Positions 1-11,698 of a DNA stretch of 64,000 nucleotides are shown piece after piece. The DNA is taken from NCBI GenBank assembly GCA_019022495.1, contig JAFEKR010000061.1:62001-126000 (forward strand). Reading direction: 5' to 3'. Each line of letters begins with the position of its first letter. Positions within the stretch are counted from its first letter, which is position 1. The DNA is from Epichloe hybrida. Taxonomy: Eukaryota; Ascomycota; Sordariomycetes; Hypocreales; Clavicipitaceae. The notes beneath the pieces were generated by a model. That model was not told where the DNA came from, did not search any database, and was given only the letters and a program-made list of their open reading frames with translations. The translations under genes were made by a program, and so were the position numbers.

Positions 1-3000
1 CGTCCTTTGCGAGTTCTCTGAGCTTTCTGAAGCTAGATCGTTTCGTAGATCCGGTAGAAATCGGTCGACACGCTTCCACGTTTCATCCCAGAGCGGTTGT
101 TTCGCTGAACTTCTCGATGGTGGAACAAGATAGCCACTGCTAATCATGAACAGCACAATATTTTTGAGATTCTCCCGAACCGCATCCTCCTGATATACCT
201 GTTAATAGGGTTACAATCGGTTGAACATTCATCGGAGGCTGACTCACCAAAGTATCGCCCTGTCCACTGTTCATAAGACGATCCATAATATCAATGAGCT
301 TGACCCATAAATCAAGCATCCCGTCCCATTCCGAAAGTAGTACCAAATATTGCAAGAACACTTTGCAGAGCAACGATGCTGCCTGTATACGCATTTCTCC
401 CATCCCATCCCTGTCTACGGAGAAGACTTCTGGCTTCAAGAGCATATGAATCAAAGGGAAAAGTACCCTACTGAATATGGCCGTCCATTCTTGAGCATCT
501 GCGTGGGTTAACTCTGGTGATAGCAGTGATCTCTGCATGGCCAAGAAAGCAAGCTGTCGAATATCTTTAGAGGGACTGGTGCATTGAGTCGTCAAAACCT
601 GGAAGATTGGGAGCCAGTAGGCCGACCAAGCTTATGGAATCTTAGCTACATTTCGCCTTCTCACAGTTTTCTACATGAACGTACCTTCACTACTATCTAA
701 CCGAGATTGCTGCATGAGTTGAGGAACATGGGCAGTGATGCCTTGCAGTGTGTTGATTGCTTTGCAACCTCTATTAATGACCGCATCGTCACTGTTTCTG
801 GTAAGAAAAGCAGGATAAATCGGAGGGCTTTCGTCAATTTGGTAGACTTACTATTTGGTCTTAACATGTCGGTCAGATCTGCGGTCATTCGACTCATGAC
901 TTTGAGCCAGGGGTTCTACTTGGGCAGGGGCGGACGCAAAAAAGCCCAAAAGACCTATTGTAGCTTCGTAATTGTCCGCGCTGATAGCCGGAGGAGATCC
1001 CGTGATACTGCTTTCTAAAATGCTAAAAACCGACGAAGCAGAATCTCTGTTTCTGGCTAAAATGCGAAGAATTGCCCAAAAGTCGGGAGACTTCATCATC
1101 TCATTCCGTAGTGCGCCAGGCCGATCCGTGCAGATAACGAAACCGCTTGAGATTATATCAGATGTTTGTTTAATAATGTGCTGTGGTAGGTTCGCGATGG
1201 TATGGAGCAAAGAATGCACTTTGATGAAATCGAAATTCTGAGTCGGATATTAGCGTGGCGATGCTGGAAAGAACTATAGGCGGATCTTACGTAGCTACTC
1301 TTCAAGATTGACAGCGCGTGAAATGTTGCTCGAGACAGTGTAATAGGATGCCACTTCGCAGGGTCACGAAGTAGTCCCAGCAGGGTGCTAAAGACAGCTC
1401 TCCCCATACTCTGTATAAGTTCCTCGTTGCGTAGCACTAGGGTCGTACAGACTTCGAGAATATACGCTACTGTTGGATCATACGTCGGTTGATAGGAATT
1501 TGTCGCTTGAACTGTAGCTGAAGCAGGAGAAATGGTATCTTGTTTAACAATGATCACCGTGTTTTGGTCATCTTCGGGAATCTGATCGAGAAGAGCCTTA
1601 ATCAGGCGTGTAGTTGCAAGTGTCGAGAGGTTCCTAAATCAATCAGGGATTGTGATCTGTCCAATCAAGCATTGCTAACTTACAGAATGTTTTGAAAAAC
1701 GCCTTCCATATTGCATGACTTGATGCAATCAACAGTGCATAAAGTGCTCTCCAATTCCTCTTCTGATGGCTCGGGCGGGTCATCGGCGGCGTAGCTCGAG
1801 ATATAAGATGTGAATGCACTGAAAAAGCTAGTTTCAGCGGTCCGGTTTGCCCGGTCAATAACTTGAGAAGGCATCCGCAGAGGAATTCCCGGTGTGGATG
1901 CTGAGGCACTGGTTGAGGATGCGAACGACGGTATGAGAGAGTTAACAAAAAGATTTACCCAGATTCTTGTGACCTTTTTTTTTGGTCAATAACCAGATTT
2001 TGACGGTGCGGATATCTTCGAATTGCTTACCTGCTTCCAGCCTCGATCGATTAAAGCCTCGTTGCCAGTAATCACACGAAATAAAACAAGCGTAGCTAAT
2101 TGTGCCCGAAAGTCTCGTCCCAATTTGACGGCAAGCTCGCTGACCATTACACTTCCGTCGCCAACTTGGATCTCGGTGTTTAGAGACGTGCTGAAGGAAC
2201 TGATCGTCGCCAAAGTGCTCATATAGCTGAGGCAATATATTATTTGGTCAAGAGCCTCAGTGTTTCCATACTTGGCCGAAATGCGCGCGCATTCATCGAA
2301 CCCACTGACAATCCTAGCAAACACCGCATCATCTGTTGCAGACATGAACACGTACGACAGTGTAGAGATGATAGGCTTCCAAGTCGCCGCAAACATATCC
2401 GCATCGTAAATATTGGTATCACAGATCACGAGATCACCAGCAGCTTCGGTCTTCAAAAGCAATTCCCTCCATGCATAGTCGAACGCATGTTTGTTGTCAT
2501 GCTCATCAGGCAGTATGATTTCGTTGGACTTGATGGAGTCGAAAATTGCTCTGAGGAACTCGACCGAGAAATCCTGGCCGTCATTCTGGCCACGAAGATT
2601 CCTTGAAAAATCTTCAAATGACATTCTTTTTGATGACTTAAGATTTGGGTTGTGTTGGTCGGTATTCAAGATAATTATGGCGTACGTCAGGATGAAAACC
2701 CCGTCTTTATTGGCGACATCGTTCGGTGCGTCGTCTGCACAATACTTTTCCGAGAAACATTCGACTATTGAAGCAATCAGAGGCGCCTCACCCGGTAATC
2801 TGAAAGTTTCAAGTAGAACTCTCAGCGCTTCGTCGACACGCTTGCCTGAAAAGTCGAAAAGGTCCAAGAATGCCTTCAGTATGGCTTCGTTGCCCCGTTT
2901 GGAGAGAAAATCTCCCAGGACTGTCTTTGACGTCCGCGAAGTTCCTTTGAGAAATCTCGCCACCTCGACGGGATCGTTGACATCAGATATGATTCCTTGT

Positions 3001-5076
3001 GCTTCCAAATAGCCGAGTCCCGCTTTCGGCTTCTCGTTGAATCTGCTGGCGCCTTTGACAATGATCTTTTTCTTCCGTCGCTGTTCTCGCAGATGATCCG
3101 GATCTGGGTGTCCGTCATAAGTGGGGACGTCATGAAGTCTTTCAGCTAGAAATTGAATGTATTTAAGCAAAGCGTCCAGGCAAAGAGGTGGTACACTGGT
3201 TGTGCTCCATGTCGCTGAGTCAGGTAGAGCATTTCGGGATAGTAGACCAACAATATCTTCACATAAATCGGCTCTGTCCACGTCACAATCGTAATTGACA
3301 AAAAGCTCAACCACAAAGGTGGGCATTCGTGAAAGGACTCCTATCGTCTCAACCATCGCCTGCCTCGCGCCTGGTTTGCGAGCCCCCCCCTCCAGACCAA
3401 GTTTTTGTCTATCTTTGACGGACACTGGTGTAGCGCGGCCGCTTCCTGCTTGTGAGGGAGGGGGCTTTACAAGCTTTGGTGTTTCCGGTATTCCGACATA
3501 GAGTGAGGGGTCAATTCCCGGCTCACGAGGGATCTGAATGGTAGGGTGCAAGCATGCGACCAGATAGGACAGGTACAACTCCTGCTGAAGTTTAAGGATC
3601 CCTCGACAAGTTGCTAGTAGCATACCCGTAACGATCAACGACTCCTGCAGCACAGCCATATTGTCAGATCTGACAAGCTGGAATAGGTAGCAGCATAAGC
3701 GATCTTCTGCAATGGTCGCCAGCGCGGGATGCCGAGCTATGAAAGGGCCAGAAACCTCCAAAGCTACGTGCAAGATGCGCATTGCCATTACCCTCATCGT
3801 ATCGGTGTGTTGGTGATCATTAGGGTCAAGAAAATTGACAAGGACCCGAAAAAGTTCCCTCACGGAGGGTAGGGAGTAGGGTCTGAGATCCACGGAATCT
3901 GTTCCTTCGATTCGATCGCTTGTGCCATCATTGGCTTTCTGAGAAGAAGCTCCTTCGTCTTGGTTGTCACCATCAGGACTGGACGAAGACCGTTCGTCGT
4001 CCAATGAATTCGAGTGCTCAGCTCCAGAAATGGCCTTTTCATCACCACCACGGAATGCGGCCTTCTCGTCAATCTTCAGTTCAACCAGATCATCGTGGAC
4101 CCGACGTTCCAAGTCCTCATCGTCATCACTGTAAACCAATTCTAGATGTTTTACATCTTCAAAAATGATTTGGCACATTCTTACCATCGTGGCTTCTGCA
4201 GTCCTACGCAATACTGCTGAGAACCTTGGTTGAGAGCATATTGCCAGGCCTCGACCCATCATATCGCAGACGCTCTCGTCGCTCAGAATGTGGCCGCCAG
4301 GACCCGACATCATGTCTTCCATCAAGTTCAGAATCATTAGTAGAACCACCTCCCCCTGTGACGCGTCGCTGATATCAAATTGACAGTGCGTGACAGCCGC
4401 AGATAGAGATTGCATAGCGAGCGCAAACCGAGGGGAGTCGGAACATACAAAGCCGTATGCAAGAAACTTCCTCAAAGCACCCAATGCTAGTATGGTTATC
4501 GGTGCCGCAGTTCCCTTTGCTTGTATGACAAGAAGGAAAGGGGCCAGGAGATTCGGTGCGTCAAACGTCTTTATATCTTAAGAGTAATCAGTGGATCAAC
4601 ATCAGTCAATCAAGATACTTGATCAACATACCTTTGATAACGGCAATTTCATGTCGCAACTTCCCAAAAGCTGCTATCATCGGATTGTCTTGCATACTCT
4701 TGCCCTTCTGCCCGCGAAGACCCCACCGATTGCTAGATGTAGCCACCTCCTCTGTGGGCTCAACATTGGGGGTACCGGTCGCTCGAGGTTTGTGTCGCAT
4801 TATCATTATCGCACCGGCAGGACCGAGTTGAACTGGATTGGGATTTCCTCCAAGTATCGCTGATACTGATGAGTGTGGTGACCTAGCATGTTTCTGTATT
4901 GACGAAGTAATAGATATACATTCAGATATGACGAGGGAAATGGGATCAACAGCGACCGACACAGGTCGGCTTCGATACTGCATCCGTGGAGCTTCGTGTT
5001 GTGGTAGGGCTTCATTCTCAGGCTCGGAACGGAATCGATCACCCATTGTACCGGACAGCTGAGCATAGTGGCTCAT
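1..5076 (-). CDS. GEA1: Arf guanine-nucleotide exchange factor, GEA/GBF1 type (3' end outside window)
   Basis: Sec7-family exchange factor that activates Arf GTPases at the Golgi. I read eight exons: 5076-4632, 4576-2031, 1973-1684, 1633-1291, 1237-852, 791-685, 630-248 and 198 to the window edge; phases agree at every junction, giving about 1566 codons so far with no stop. Near residue 50 lies the family start motif VDPISLVISECISITS (DCB region). The HUS box is VNYDCDVDRADLC. The Sec7 domain is roughly residues 650-850, with the catalytic glutamate in FRLPGEAPLI (about residue 743) and ILNTDQHNPNLK after it. HDS-type helical repeats follow; the last exons carry YWLPIFQVLTTQC and LWDETWKRVDRFLP, which are family hallmarks. 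The start could also be the ATG at 5046. The exon 6 acceptor is the second of two AGs, because the first would create a stop. The family assignment is firm; GEA1 versus GEA2 is not meaningful if single-copy. Confidence 0.93.
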
Positions 5077-6632
5077 GATACAGTGTTGTTTCTAGGTGAG
5101 CAAGATCCTAAATGAGTTGGTATGCTTCTGCAGGATGTCGCATAGATGGACGAATGTGGAACGTATCCGAACGTAGAATCTGGGCGACCATAAAATGAGC
5201 CTGGTCAGCGCCGAAGGTGCCTGTAGTGGGTTACAGCTTGTCTCGTCAAGTTCGTGGAGAAATATGACAATCGGTAGGCTCCGACCTGCAAGCTTCTGAC
5301 TTAAGAAAGGAGGGCCACTCTCTTTGAGGACCCGCAAGGCCACAACAGCATACCGGTCGGGATTATTCACCAGTAAGATTCAGTCAGTGATAGAGAGTTA
5401 CTTATCTTATTACTAATCTCTATGGTTCTAAAAGTGTCTTATATAATTAGTTACTAAGCGCTACTAGCTTACCCCTGTAAATCAGTGCTTGTTGATGGAT
5501 TGCCACTGTACCTACTCCGTACACTTGCTTCACCAGACTTCATAGCTACAGGCTAGCCTAAACCAAATATGTACATATGCCTCTGAGGCCTTGGCGCTCA
5601 GCCTTGCGACTCATGATTGGACAGACTCTGACACCCTAATCCCACCACATTTTCCTATCTCTTTACATAGAGACGATAAGGCCTCGCAAAATCACTTAGC
5701 ACCATCCTTAACTATTATAAGTGATATTTAAGGCCTAGGAAATTACGTAAAATACTAAGTATCTTACTAAGTAGTAAATGCTTATAGCTCTATAGATTAA
5801 ATATATGTATAAATATACCTTTAATTAGTGAGTGTTAACTACACACAAGCAATGTAGTGACCGCAGCGAGGCTTTGTCGTTTCCAAAGACATAACAGAGT
5901 TCATGTTTGACGTGGCGAGCATTTTCATTCTTCAACCAGTTAAGTTATCAATTCAAGACGAGTTTTGCGGAGCAAGCCATCATACCATCAACTAATCATC
6001 CCATGTCAGAAATCGCTTTTCATGAGTAACTTGCGACAAGACGTGACCATAGAAGCCACGAACTCTCGGGACAAAACACCAGCTTAAGTTAAGTTAATGT
6101 GATGATACATTGAAAGACCACCCCCTCCAGAGTACGAGGTAAAACTGCTTGGCATTGTTACAGCCCAATACCCCATTCTTTCATTTTCTTCCTATGCAAG
6201 AAGAATGGAGAGAGAGGGAACAAACACGGTCGCAGAGGAAGGGGGAATCATATTAAATTCAAACGGTTTTTACCTATAACTCTTGCGCTAACGTAGCTAA
6301 AAAAATATATCACCAACTTTAATCTAACCTCGCAGCCCACCGTATTTATAACCTTAAAGCTTGTTCCTATATTAGGTTATATCTATTACTGCGGTCCCTG
6401 TTATTGGTATGTTAATTATCATACTGGCCAATTATCGCCAATAATACTAATGTCTTTCTAAATCAGATGCATTGGCCACAACTAATGGGCGATTTTTTTC
6501 ATAAAATGTAACACATTGAAAGACATTGTCTCTATATAACGCCGTTTGATTGATGGAATTCACATCCATCGCGCATCTTGTGAGTCCGTGTTCGCAAGAT
6601 ACGGGTCCTATGACTACCCAAAGGTAGAGACT
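5077..6632. other. Intergenic, partly RIP-like AT-rich
   Basis: Region between the 5' end of GEA and the 3' end of ANP1. It holds AT-rich TpA-heavy patches (about 5395-5480, 5690-5830, 6240-6540) that look like RIP-mutated remnants, alternating with normal-GC stretches. The only recognisable repeat is the 110-bp unit at 6381-6490. No coding exon is supported. Confidence 0.6.
6381..6490 (+). repeat. 110-bp dispersed repeat, copy 1 (mutated)
   Basis: Aligns without gaps over 110 bases to 46997-47106. Shared blocks include ACTGCGGTCCC, TATCGCCA, AATGTCTT and TTGGCCACAAC. Many of the differences are C-to-T or G-to-A changes in this copy, as expected from RIP. The family is unidentified. Confidence 0.75.
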
Positions 6633-8229
6633 TCAGGCTGCACCAACGGCTGGTTTCTCACCATTGCCTGCTTGCTGCTGTTGTTCTTGCTTCTCACGGA
6701 TTTTCTGCTTGTCCATCTCCCATTGACCGCTAGCATCGCCAAACTCCTCCTTCATTTTTTGTTCTTTCAATTTCTTTTCCTGCTCCTCCTTCTCACGGGC
6801 AATACGCTCCTGCTCCATCTCCTACTGACAGTTAATAACACGACTGGCAAGCTGAAATGGGGTTACTTACCTCCATATGTCGAATATCATCTACACTAGG
6901 TTCATAGAGATGCCAAAGTACGTAGTTTGGCAGACCGACTACCGAGTACTGCATTTGTTTGGCCATCTACATTAATCAAGTCAAAAACGTGACCACTGAG
7001 TTGTGAGCATGTATACGAACCTTGCCAAATCCCTCTGTCTCTGCATGTTTTTGAAAGCTAAATGCCGGGAAGTGAACGCCAGCTCGGAAAACTTTCGCCT
7101 TGGCTAGAATGCTGACGCCGCCTACGCCGTCTATCTCCATTTCCATGTCAGGGTCGCCATAAGGGTCGCGTAGGTATGCTAAATGAGGACGCCATGTGGC
7201 GTATTCGGCATATCCTTCCACGATCACAGCGTCTTCATCTAGCGTATCTGCAAGGGCTAAAGCGGTCTCCGATTCTTGCCAGGAATTTAAGTCGTATGGC
7301 TGCTCACCACCGAGCCAGTCAGGTAATGGTCGCCAAACATCTGTGGCGAGTGCGTTAGTCAAACATGCAACAAATCAACGGCAAAGTCATTTGACAGAAT
7401 ACTCACTAGGAACGATAACGTCTTTGTTGTGGCGCATCAAATCCTCAAGGATCGTAAACGGTGCGGTCTCTACGTCAACATCGCGCCAATAAACCCACGA
7501 GTGGTAGGGCCGTAATGCCGCACTTAGAAGCCAGTTTCGCGCCTGAGCCATAAGTTTTCGGCGACTGGCTTGCGCAGCAAACCCGTGTCGACTTTCGACA
7601 TCTTGGTTGACCTTCTGACCAAAATCTTTTTCGATGATGGAGACTTCGCCATATGGTTGCTCAGGGTCAGGGTCAGCTTGGATTCGTTCCAGGTTGTCAG
7701 TCAGCACTTGCAAAGTTCGGTCTTTGGAGTCCGAGACTAGAAAAGCGAGGTCGATCGAATGATGCGGATAGGTCAAGTTCCGCAGATGAGAAAAGAACAT
7801 CGGTAGATGTGACTCTGCATCGCGTAAAGGAACGCAAATTAATATGCGCTCTTCACGTTCCCAGCCCCGCGCAGTGCCTTGAACATTGCTTAGGTCATAA
7901 TATCGTACGGTTTCAAATTCGAGATCGGTGGTGGAGGATAAAAATTCTAGCGATACGACGGAAAGAATTGGGTGGGATGGAAACACCCAGAAACTGAAGG
8001 CAAACAGTAAAAACGCAACAATACCGAGTCGAACAATTAGCTTTCTATGTTTTCGGTTTCCATGCACTGAAGATCGCGGCTGAAATCTATAAGCGCCAGA
8101 AATCAGTACCTCAGGAACTCCATTGAAGTGAGTACGATAATGAAACAACTACCTGTGCGGTGAAATGTCGAAGGTTTTCCCTCGCGGATATCCATTGGAG
8201 TACCCGTTTCCTTGATGCCGTGGCATCAT
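6633..8229 (-). CDS. ANP1: Mannan polymerase complex subunit, Anp1/Mnn9/Van1 family
   Basis: Golgi type II membrane glycosyltransferase that extends the alpha-1,6-mannan backbone of N-glycans. Five exons: 8229-8153, 8086-7407, 7340-7021, 6966-6871 and 6821-6633, summing to 1362 nt (453 aa) in continuous frame. The start is the first of two adjacent ATGs (MMPRHQGNGYSNG). A short cytosolic tail is followed by one membrane anchor (IVRLGIVAFLLFAFSFWVF). The catalytic domain carries ERILICVPLRDAESHL, the metal-binding DxD in VYWRDVDVETAP, and VIVPNVWRPLPDWLGGEQPY across the exon 2/3 junction. The C-terminal tail (EMEQERIAREKEEQEKKL) is a charged coiled coil. The family is certain; the Anp1 rather than Van1 assignment rests on that tail and on WRDVDVET, and is less certain. 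Confidence 0.9.
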
Positions 8230-10774
8230 CTTTGAGAAAACCAGGAAGACATATGACAACCAAAATCAAATGAAGGAGCCTGGTTTGCGGGAAGCCGGTA
8301 TTGTTGACTCATGCGGCCAGCCGATGGAACAAGTGTAGTTGACTGGCAGTTGTAGTGTAGTTTTGTCTGTATTGCAACAACTAGTATTATGATGAGAGTG
8401 TGTGGCAGAGCAGGCTGGCGTTCACGGAGTGCAGTGGAGTCCCAATAATTCCGAAGAATTTCCACCAGAGTCGCCGTTGCTGCTTCGGAATTACTGGGAC
8501 CCACTGTATGTGCAGGGCGGATGGGGGGTTGTTAAGGAAGGAGCTGCGCGCAGGATCAGACCTGTGCTGTTTCTATGTACATATCTACCGGTACCTGGTA
8601 ACGACAACCAACCAAAAGAAGGGGGGCGTGGCACGATTTATTCATCGTGGGACCTCTGACTTTGGTGGATCTGGTTGGCCCTATACGCGTAACAACAACA
8701 AAAAAAGGGGTGAGGAGTTAATAGGGCTTACCTCATTCGTTACTTCATCATAGTGCTTGAATTAACTAAGTACCTAGGCAGGTGCCCAGGCCGTTCGGAA
8801 CGACCGCCCTGTAATAAGGAATTGGCGGGCGAGTACAGAGCAAGCAGGTCCTGGGTAGGAAGATAGGTGCTAACTACTAGTCACGTTCCTGTTGTACCAG
8901 GATATGTTCCCAGCTCTGTGCTTACGAATAAGCTCGGAGACGTATTCATGTTTTCTAGACTCTAATTCCTGATGATATGTAGCTTTTGGGTTTTGACGTC
9001 TGGAGAAGCATGAATTGTTTGCAATCTTATCCTCACTAGAGTGCAGCTTCGTCGCAGCATTCCGAGTAGTCGCCTGTAAAATTAACACCAAGTTTCGAGA
9101 ATAAGGCGGTCCCATATAGAGCCCATTACTCCAGACGGATAACACGTCTTATTTTTCAACATATTTCTGATTTTCTAAAGTACGGACACGACAGGTATTG
9201 ACACAGTGCGATGTATCGTCAAAGAGTCAGAACAAGGATCGAAGAGGACTTCAAGTCATGTGCTGTTGATCCAATATTTTAGAGGGGAACCCGTGTTTGA
9301 CATAAAGGACCAGGACGGGTTTGACGACTTCTTCGACTGCCACGGTCCGATGGGCCCGATGAGATGCGTTGGGTGTTAAGGCTACAAGTAAATCCCGAGG
9401 CCGAGAAGCCGCCGGTCCATCTACGTGGGGGTAAAGGGAGCAGCGAACATTCAATATATTCAGTCACAAGGTCTCGGCATCACTGGCCGCATAACCCGAT
9501 GGCCCGACATCCTTTCGTGAAAGTACACACATCATCGCAGGTTGAAGCTGAAATTTCCCTGATTGCTGCCTAAGAGTCAGCAGCTTATCTCCCTCAGGTC
9601 CAAGTCACAACAATGTGGGTACGAAGGGTTCAGTTCAGACAAGCCGGTTTACTCAGTCATCATTGCCGGGCCTACTTATCCAATTACTCAAAACGAGCCA
9701 CTGGTCAAGTAGGACGCGGAAGTCAAATAAGGCGCTAAGCGCAACTCCACAACTAATCATGGCTCTCTATCGAGAGCTACAGTGAGGGAGGATGACTCGG
9801 CAATAATGAAGTAGTTGAATGGATAGAACTTGTGTCATCATGCGTCGAATTTTAAGGGTGTGCTTTGACTTGACATGTGTTTCGGGGGGCCTGACCTTGA
9901 AGACAGCATCATGTCGAGTGCTAAAGCATATGGGACGGGCTCATCGTACAGGGTTTGCGCTGTTCACTAGATTGCATTAGCCTCCATATCCACACAGAGA
10001 AATGCAAATGTCAGGTGGAAAGCTTGGAATTGAATAAGGTTCAGAGATCTTGGTATGGTATTTAGGAGTCATCACAGTGATTCAGTAGCAGAACTGGATG
10101 GAAAGTTTTTTCATCATTGTAATTTTGGGGTGAAATGCAGCGAGATAAAAACAGTAGACCGAACTTACCGAATGAGAAACATGTGCGGGTCAACAGAAGT
10201 CAGGTGTGCTACATGTGCATCATGTTAGCAAGCAGCCATATATACATGCATGCCTCATGTCTCACATTATATGGGGATTACGATCAGATGGTAGTGCATG
10301 TTTGTTCAATCGCTCAGGGTTCGCGGGAACAGTGGTGTGTGAGATCATCATTTGGTTGCGCTCCTCATAGCTTGTCAGACATTTGGGGGTTGAACTTACG
10401 AACTGCCACTGTCAAAGAAGTACCATTGAAGCCATAAGGCTCTCTGTTCATAGTCGTGGCATCAGGAAAAGCTACATGAGCCTGGAATTACCTGGGATAC
10501 CTTTCAACAGGACCGCCGGTGGTGCAAACTGGGTTGTGAGTGTTCGATCAAAATTGCCCTACTTTTCCGCTTCAGCAATGGTAATTTATGTGTTTCTCAT
10601 AGTGGGCCCGGTCTCATGAAAGCCATAGTGGAGAAAGGTGTTTTTATTACATATTCTACCCCGCTTTTTGCATATTTATTACTTTGGTTGCGATATGTTA
10701 GATACGTGGATCAAAAACCCTCGGGAACAGAGAAACTACGGCAGGTACAGGAACACAGCAAAGGACAGTCAACA
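8230..10774. other. Long intergenic region
   Basis: About 2.5 kb between the divergent ANP1 and MTR3 genes. It contains the 75-bp MITE at 8432-8506 and short CCTAGG/GGTACC-rich palindromic motifs near 8770. Several small open frames (for example 10135-10437) lack composition or motifs that would support coding. Nothing else is recognised. Confidence 0.6.
8432..8506. mobile_element. 75-bp MITE, copy A
   Basis: A nearly complete inverted repeat: the left arm starts CAGTGGAGTCCCAATAATTC and the right arm ends GGAATTACTGGGACCCACTG, with a loop of about 25 nt. It is exactly the same length as, and shares arm sequence with, 49755-49829, so this is a dispersed family and not a chance hairpin. The right flank is TA; the left flank is TG, possibly a decayed TA target duplication as in Tc1/mariner-type MITEs. 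Confidence 0.8.
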
Positions 10775-11698
10775 ATGTCCGACCGGCGACGAGTAAATGG
10801 ACCAGCAGGCACGACGCAACCCCCTTCCTACGATGAAAATGTATATTTCTCAAGTCGCAACAGAGATCAAGGCACAGCAAGACCCGTCTGTGAGGAAATA
10901 CAATTCCATTGCTTCTGCATTTGTCGCTCGTCGTACGAATGGACTAACCATGTGTTCCTAGACTTGAAAACTGGTGTTACACCATCAGCATCTGGCTCAG
11001 CTTACTTAGAAATAGCAGAATGTCGACAATCTGGTGGCTTCGGGATGAAACTTACTTGTACTGTTCATGGTCCACGATCCCTTCCACGATCGGCTCCTTT
11101 CTCTCCTCACATGGTTCTCTCCACTCATGTCAAGTATGCACCATTTGCGACCCAAAAGAGAAAAGGCTATTTAAGAGATGCTGGCGAACGCGATCTCAGT
11201 GTCCATTTGGACACAGCTCTGCGAGGTGCTATTATAGCAGACAGATGGCCGAAAAGCGGAGTTGATGTTGTAGTGACCGTGATTGAAGGCGACGTGGATC
11301 ACCAAACAACAGCCAATGACGGTCTTGAAGAGTGGCACACAATGTCCGTTTTGGGCGGATGCATTACTGTTGCTTCTGCCGCAATTGCTGATGCAGGCAT
11401 CGATTGCGTGGACACAGTGACTGGGGGAGTTGCTGCTCTTGTGATGGACAAAGGTAGCAAAGCTGAGCCCTCTGTAGTCATCGACCCTGCTTTGTCCGAA
11501 CACGAGTCTGTTGTGGCCGCCTGCTGCGTTGCCTACTCAGCTAGACGTGATGAGATAACGAATCTTTGGTATCGTGGGTGTTTAAAGCCTATTGATTTGA
11601 CTACGAGGAGAGCCCTTATTGCCCGAGCAATCATGGCTAGTAAAGGGACAGACAAGGTGGTCTCATCATCACTTGTCGAATCATTGACATCCACTTGA
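10775..11698 (+). CDS. MTR3: Exosome complex subunit Mtr3 (RNase PH-like)
   Basis: Structural RNase PH-fold subunit of the exosome core ring, needed for 3'-5' RNA processing and decay in nucleus and cytoplasm. Two exons, 10775-10889 and 10962-11698, sum to 852 nt (283 aa). The intron (GTGAGG...TTCCTAG) restores RPVYLKTGVTPSASGSAYLE; without it a stretch of unrelated residues would interrupt the family pattern. Signature segments are MSDRRRVNGPAG at the start, LTCTVHGPRSLPRSAPFSPH, HLDTALRGAIIADRWPKSGV and ASAAIADAGIDCVD. The frame is open upstream to 10616, but the ATG at 10775 matches the family N terminus. Like other eukaryotic ring subunits it is probably not catalytic. It lies about 0.6 kb from the edge of the AT-rich block. 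Confidence 0.92.
   Translation: MSDRRRVNGPAGTTQPPSYDENVYFSSRNRDQGTARPVCEEIQFHCFCICRSSYEWTNHVFLDLKTGVTPSASGSAYLEIAECRQSGGFGMKLTCTVHGPRSLPRSAPFSPHMVLSTHVKYAPFATQKRKGYLRDAGERDLSVHLDTALRGAIIADRWPKSGVDVVVTVIEGDVDHQTTANDGLEEWHTMSVLGGCITVASAAIADAGIDCVDTVTGGVAALVMDKGSKAEPSVVIDPALSEHESVVAACCVAYSARRDEITNLWYRGCLKPIDLTTRRALIARAIMASKGTDKVVSSSLVESLTST

Noticed and set aside
10135..10437. 100-codon plus-strand open frame in the ANP1-MTR3 gap
   Set aside because: No domain, signal or splice context; composition is that of intergenic DNA.
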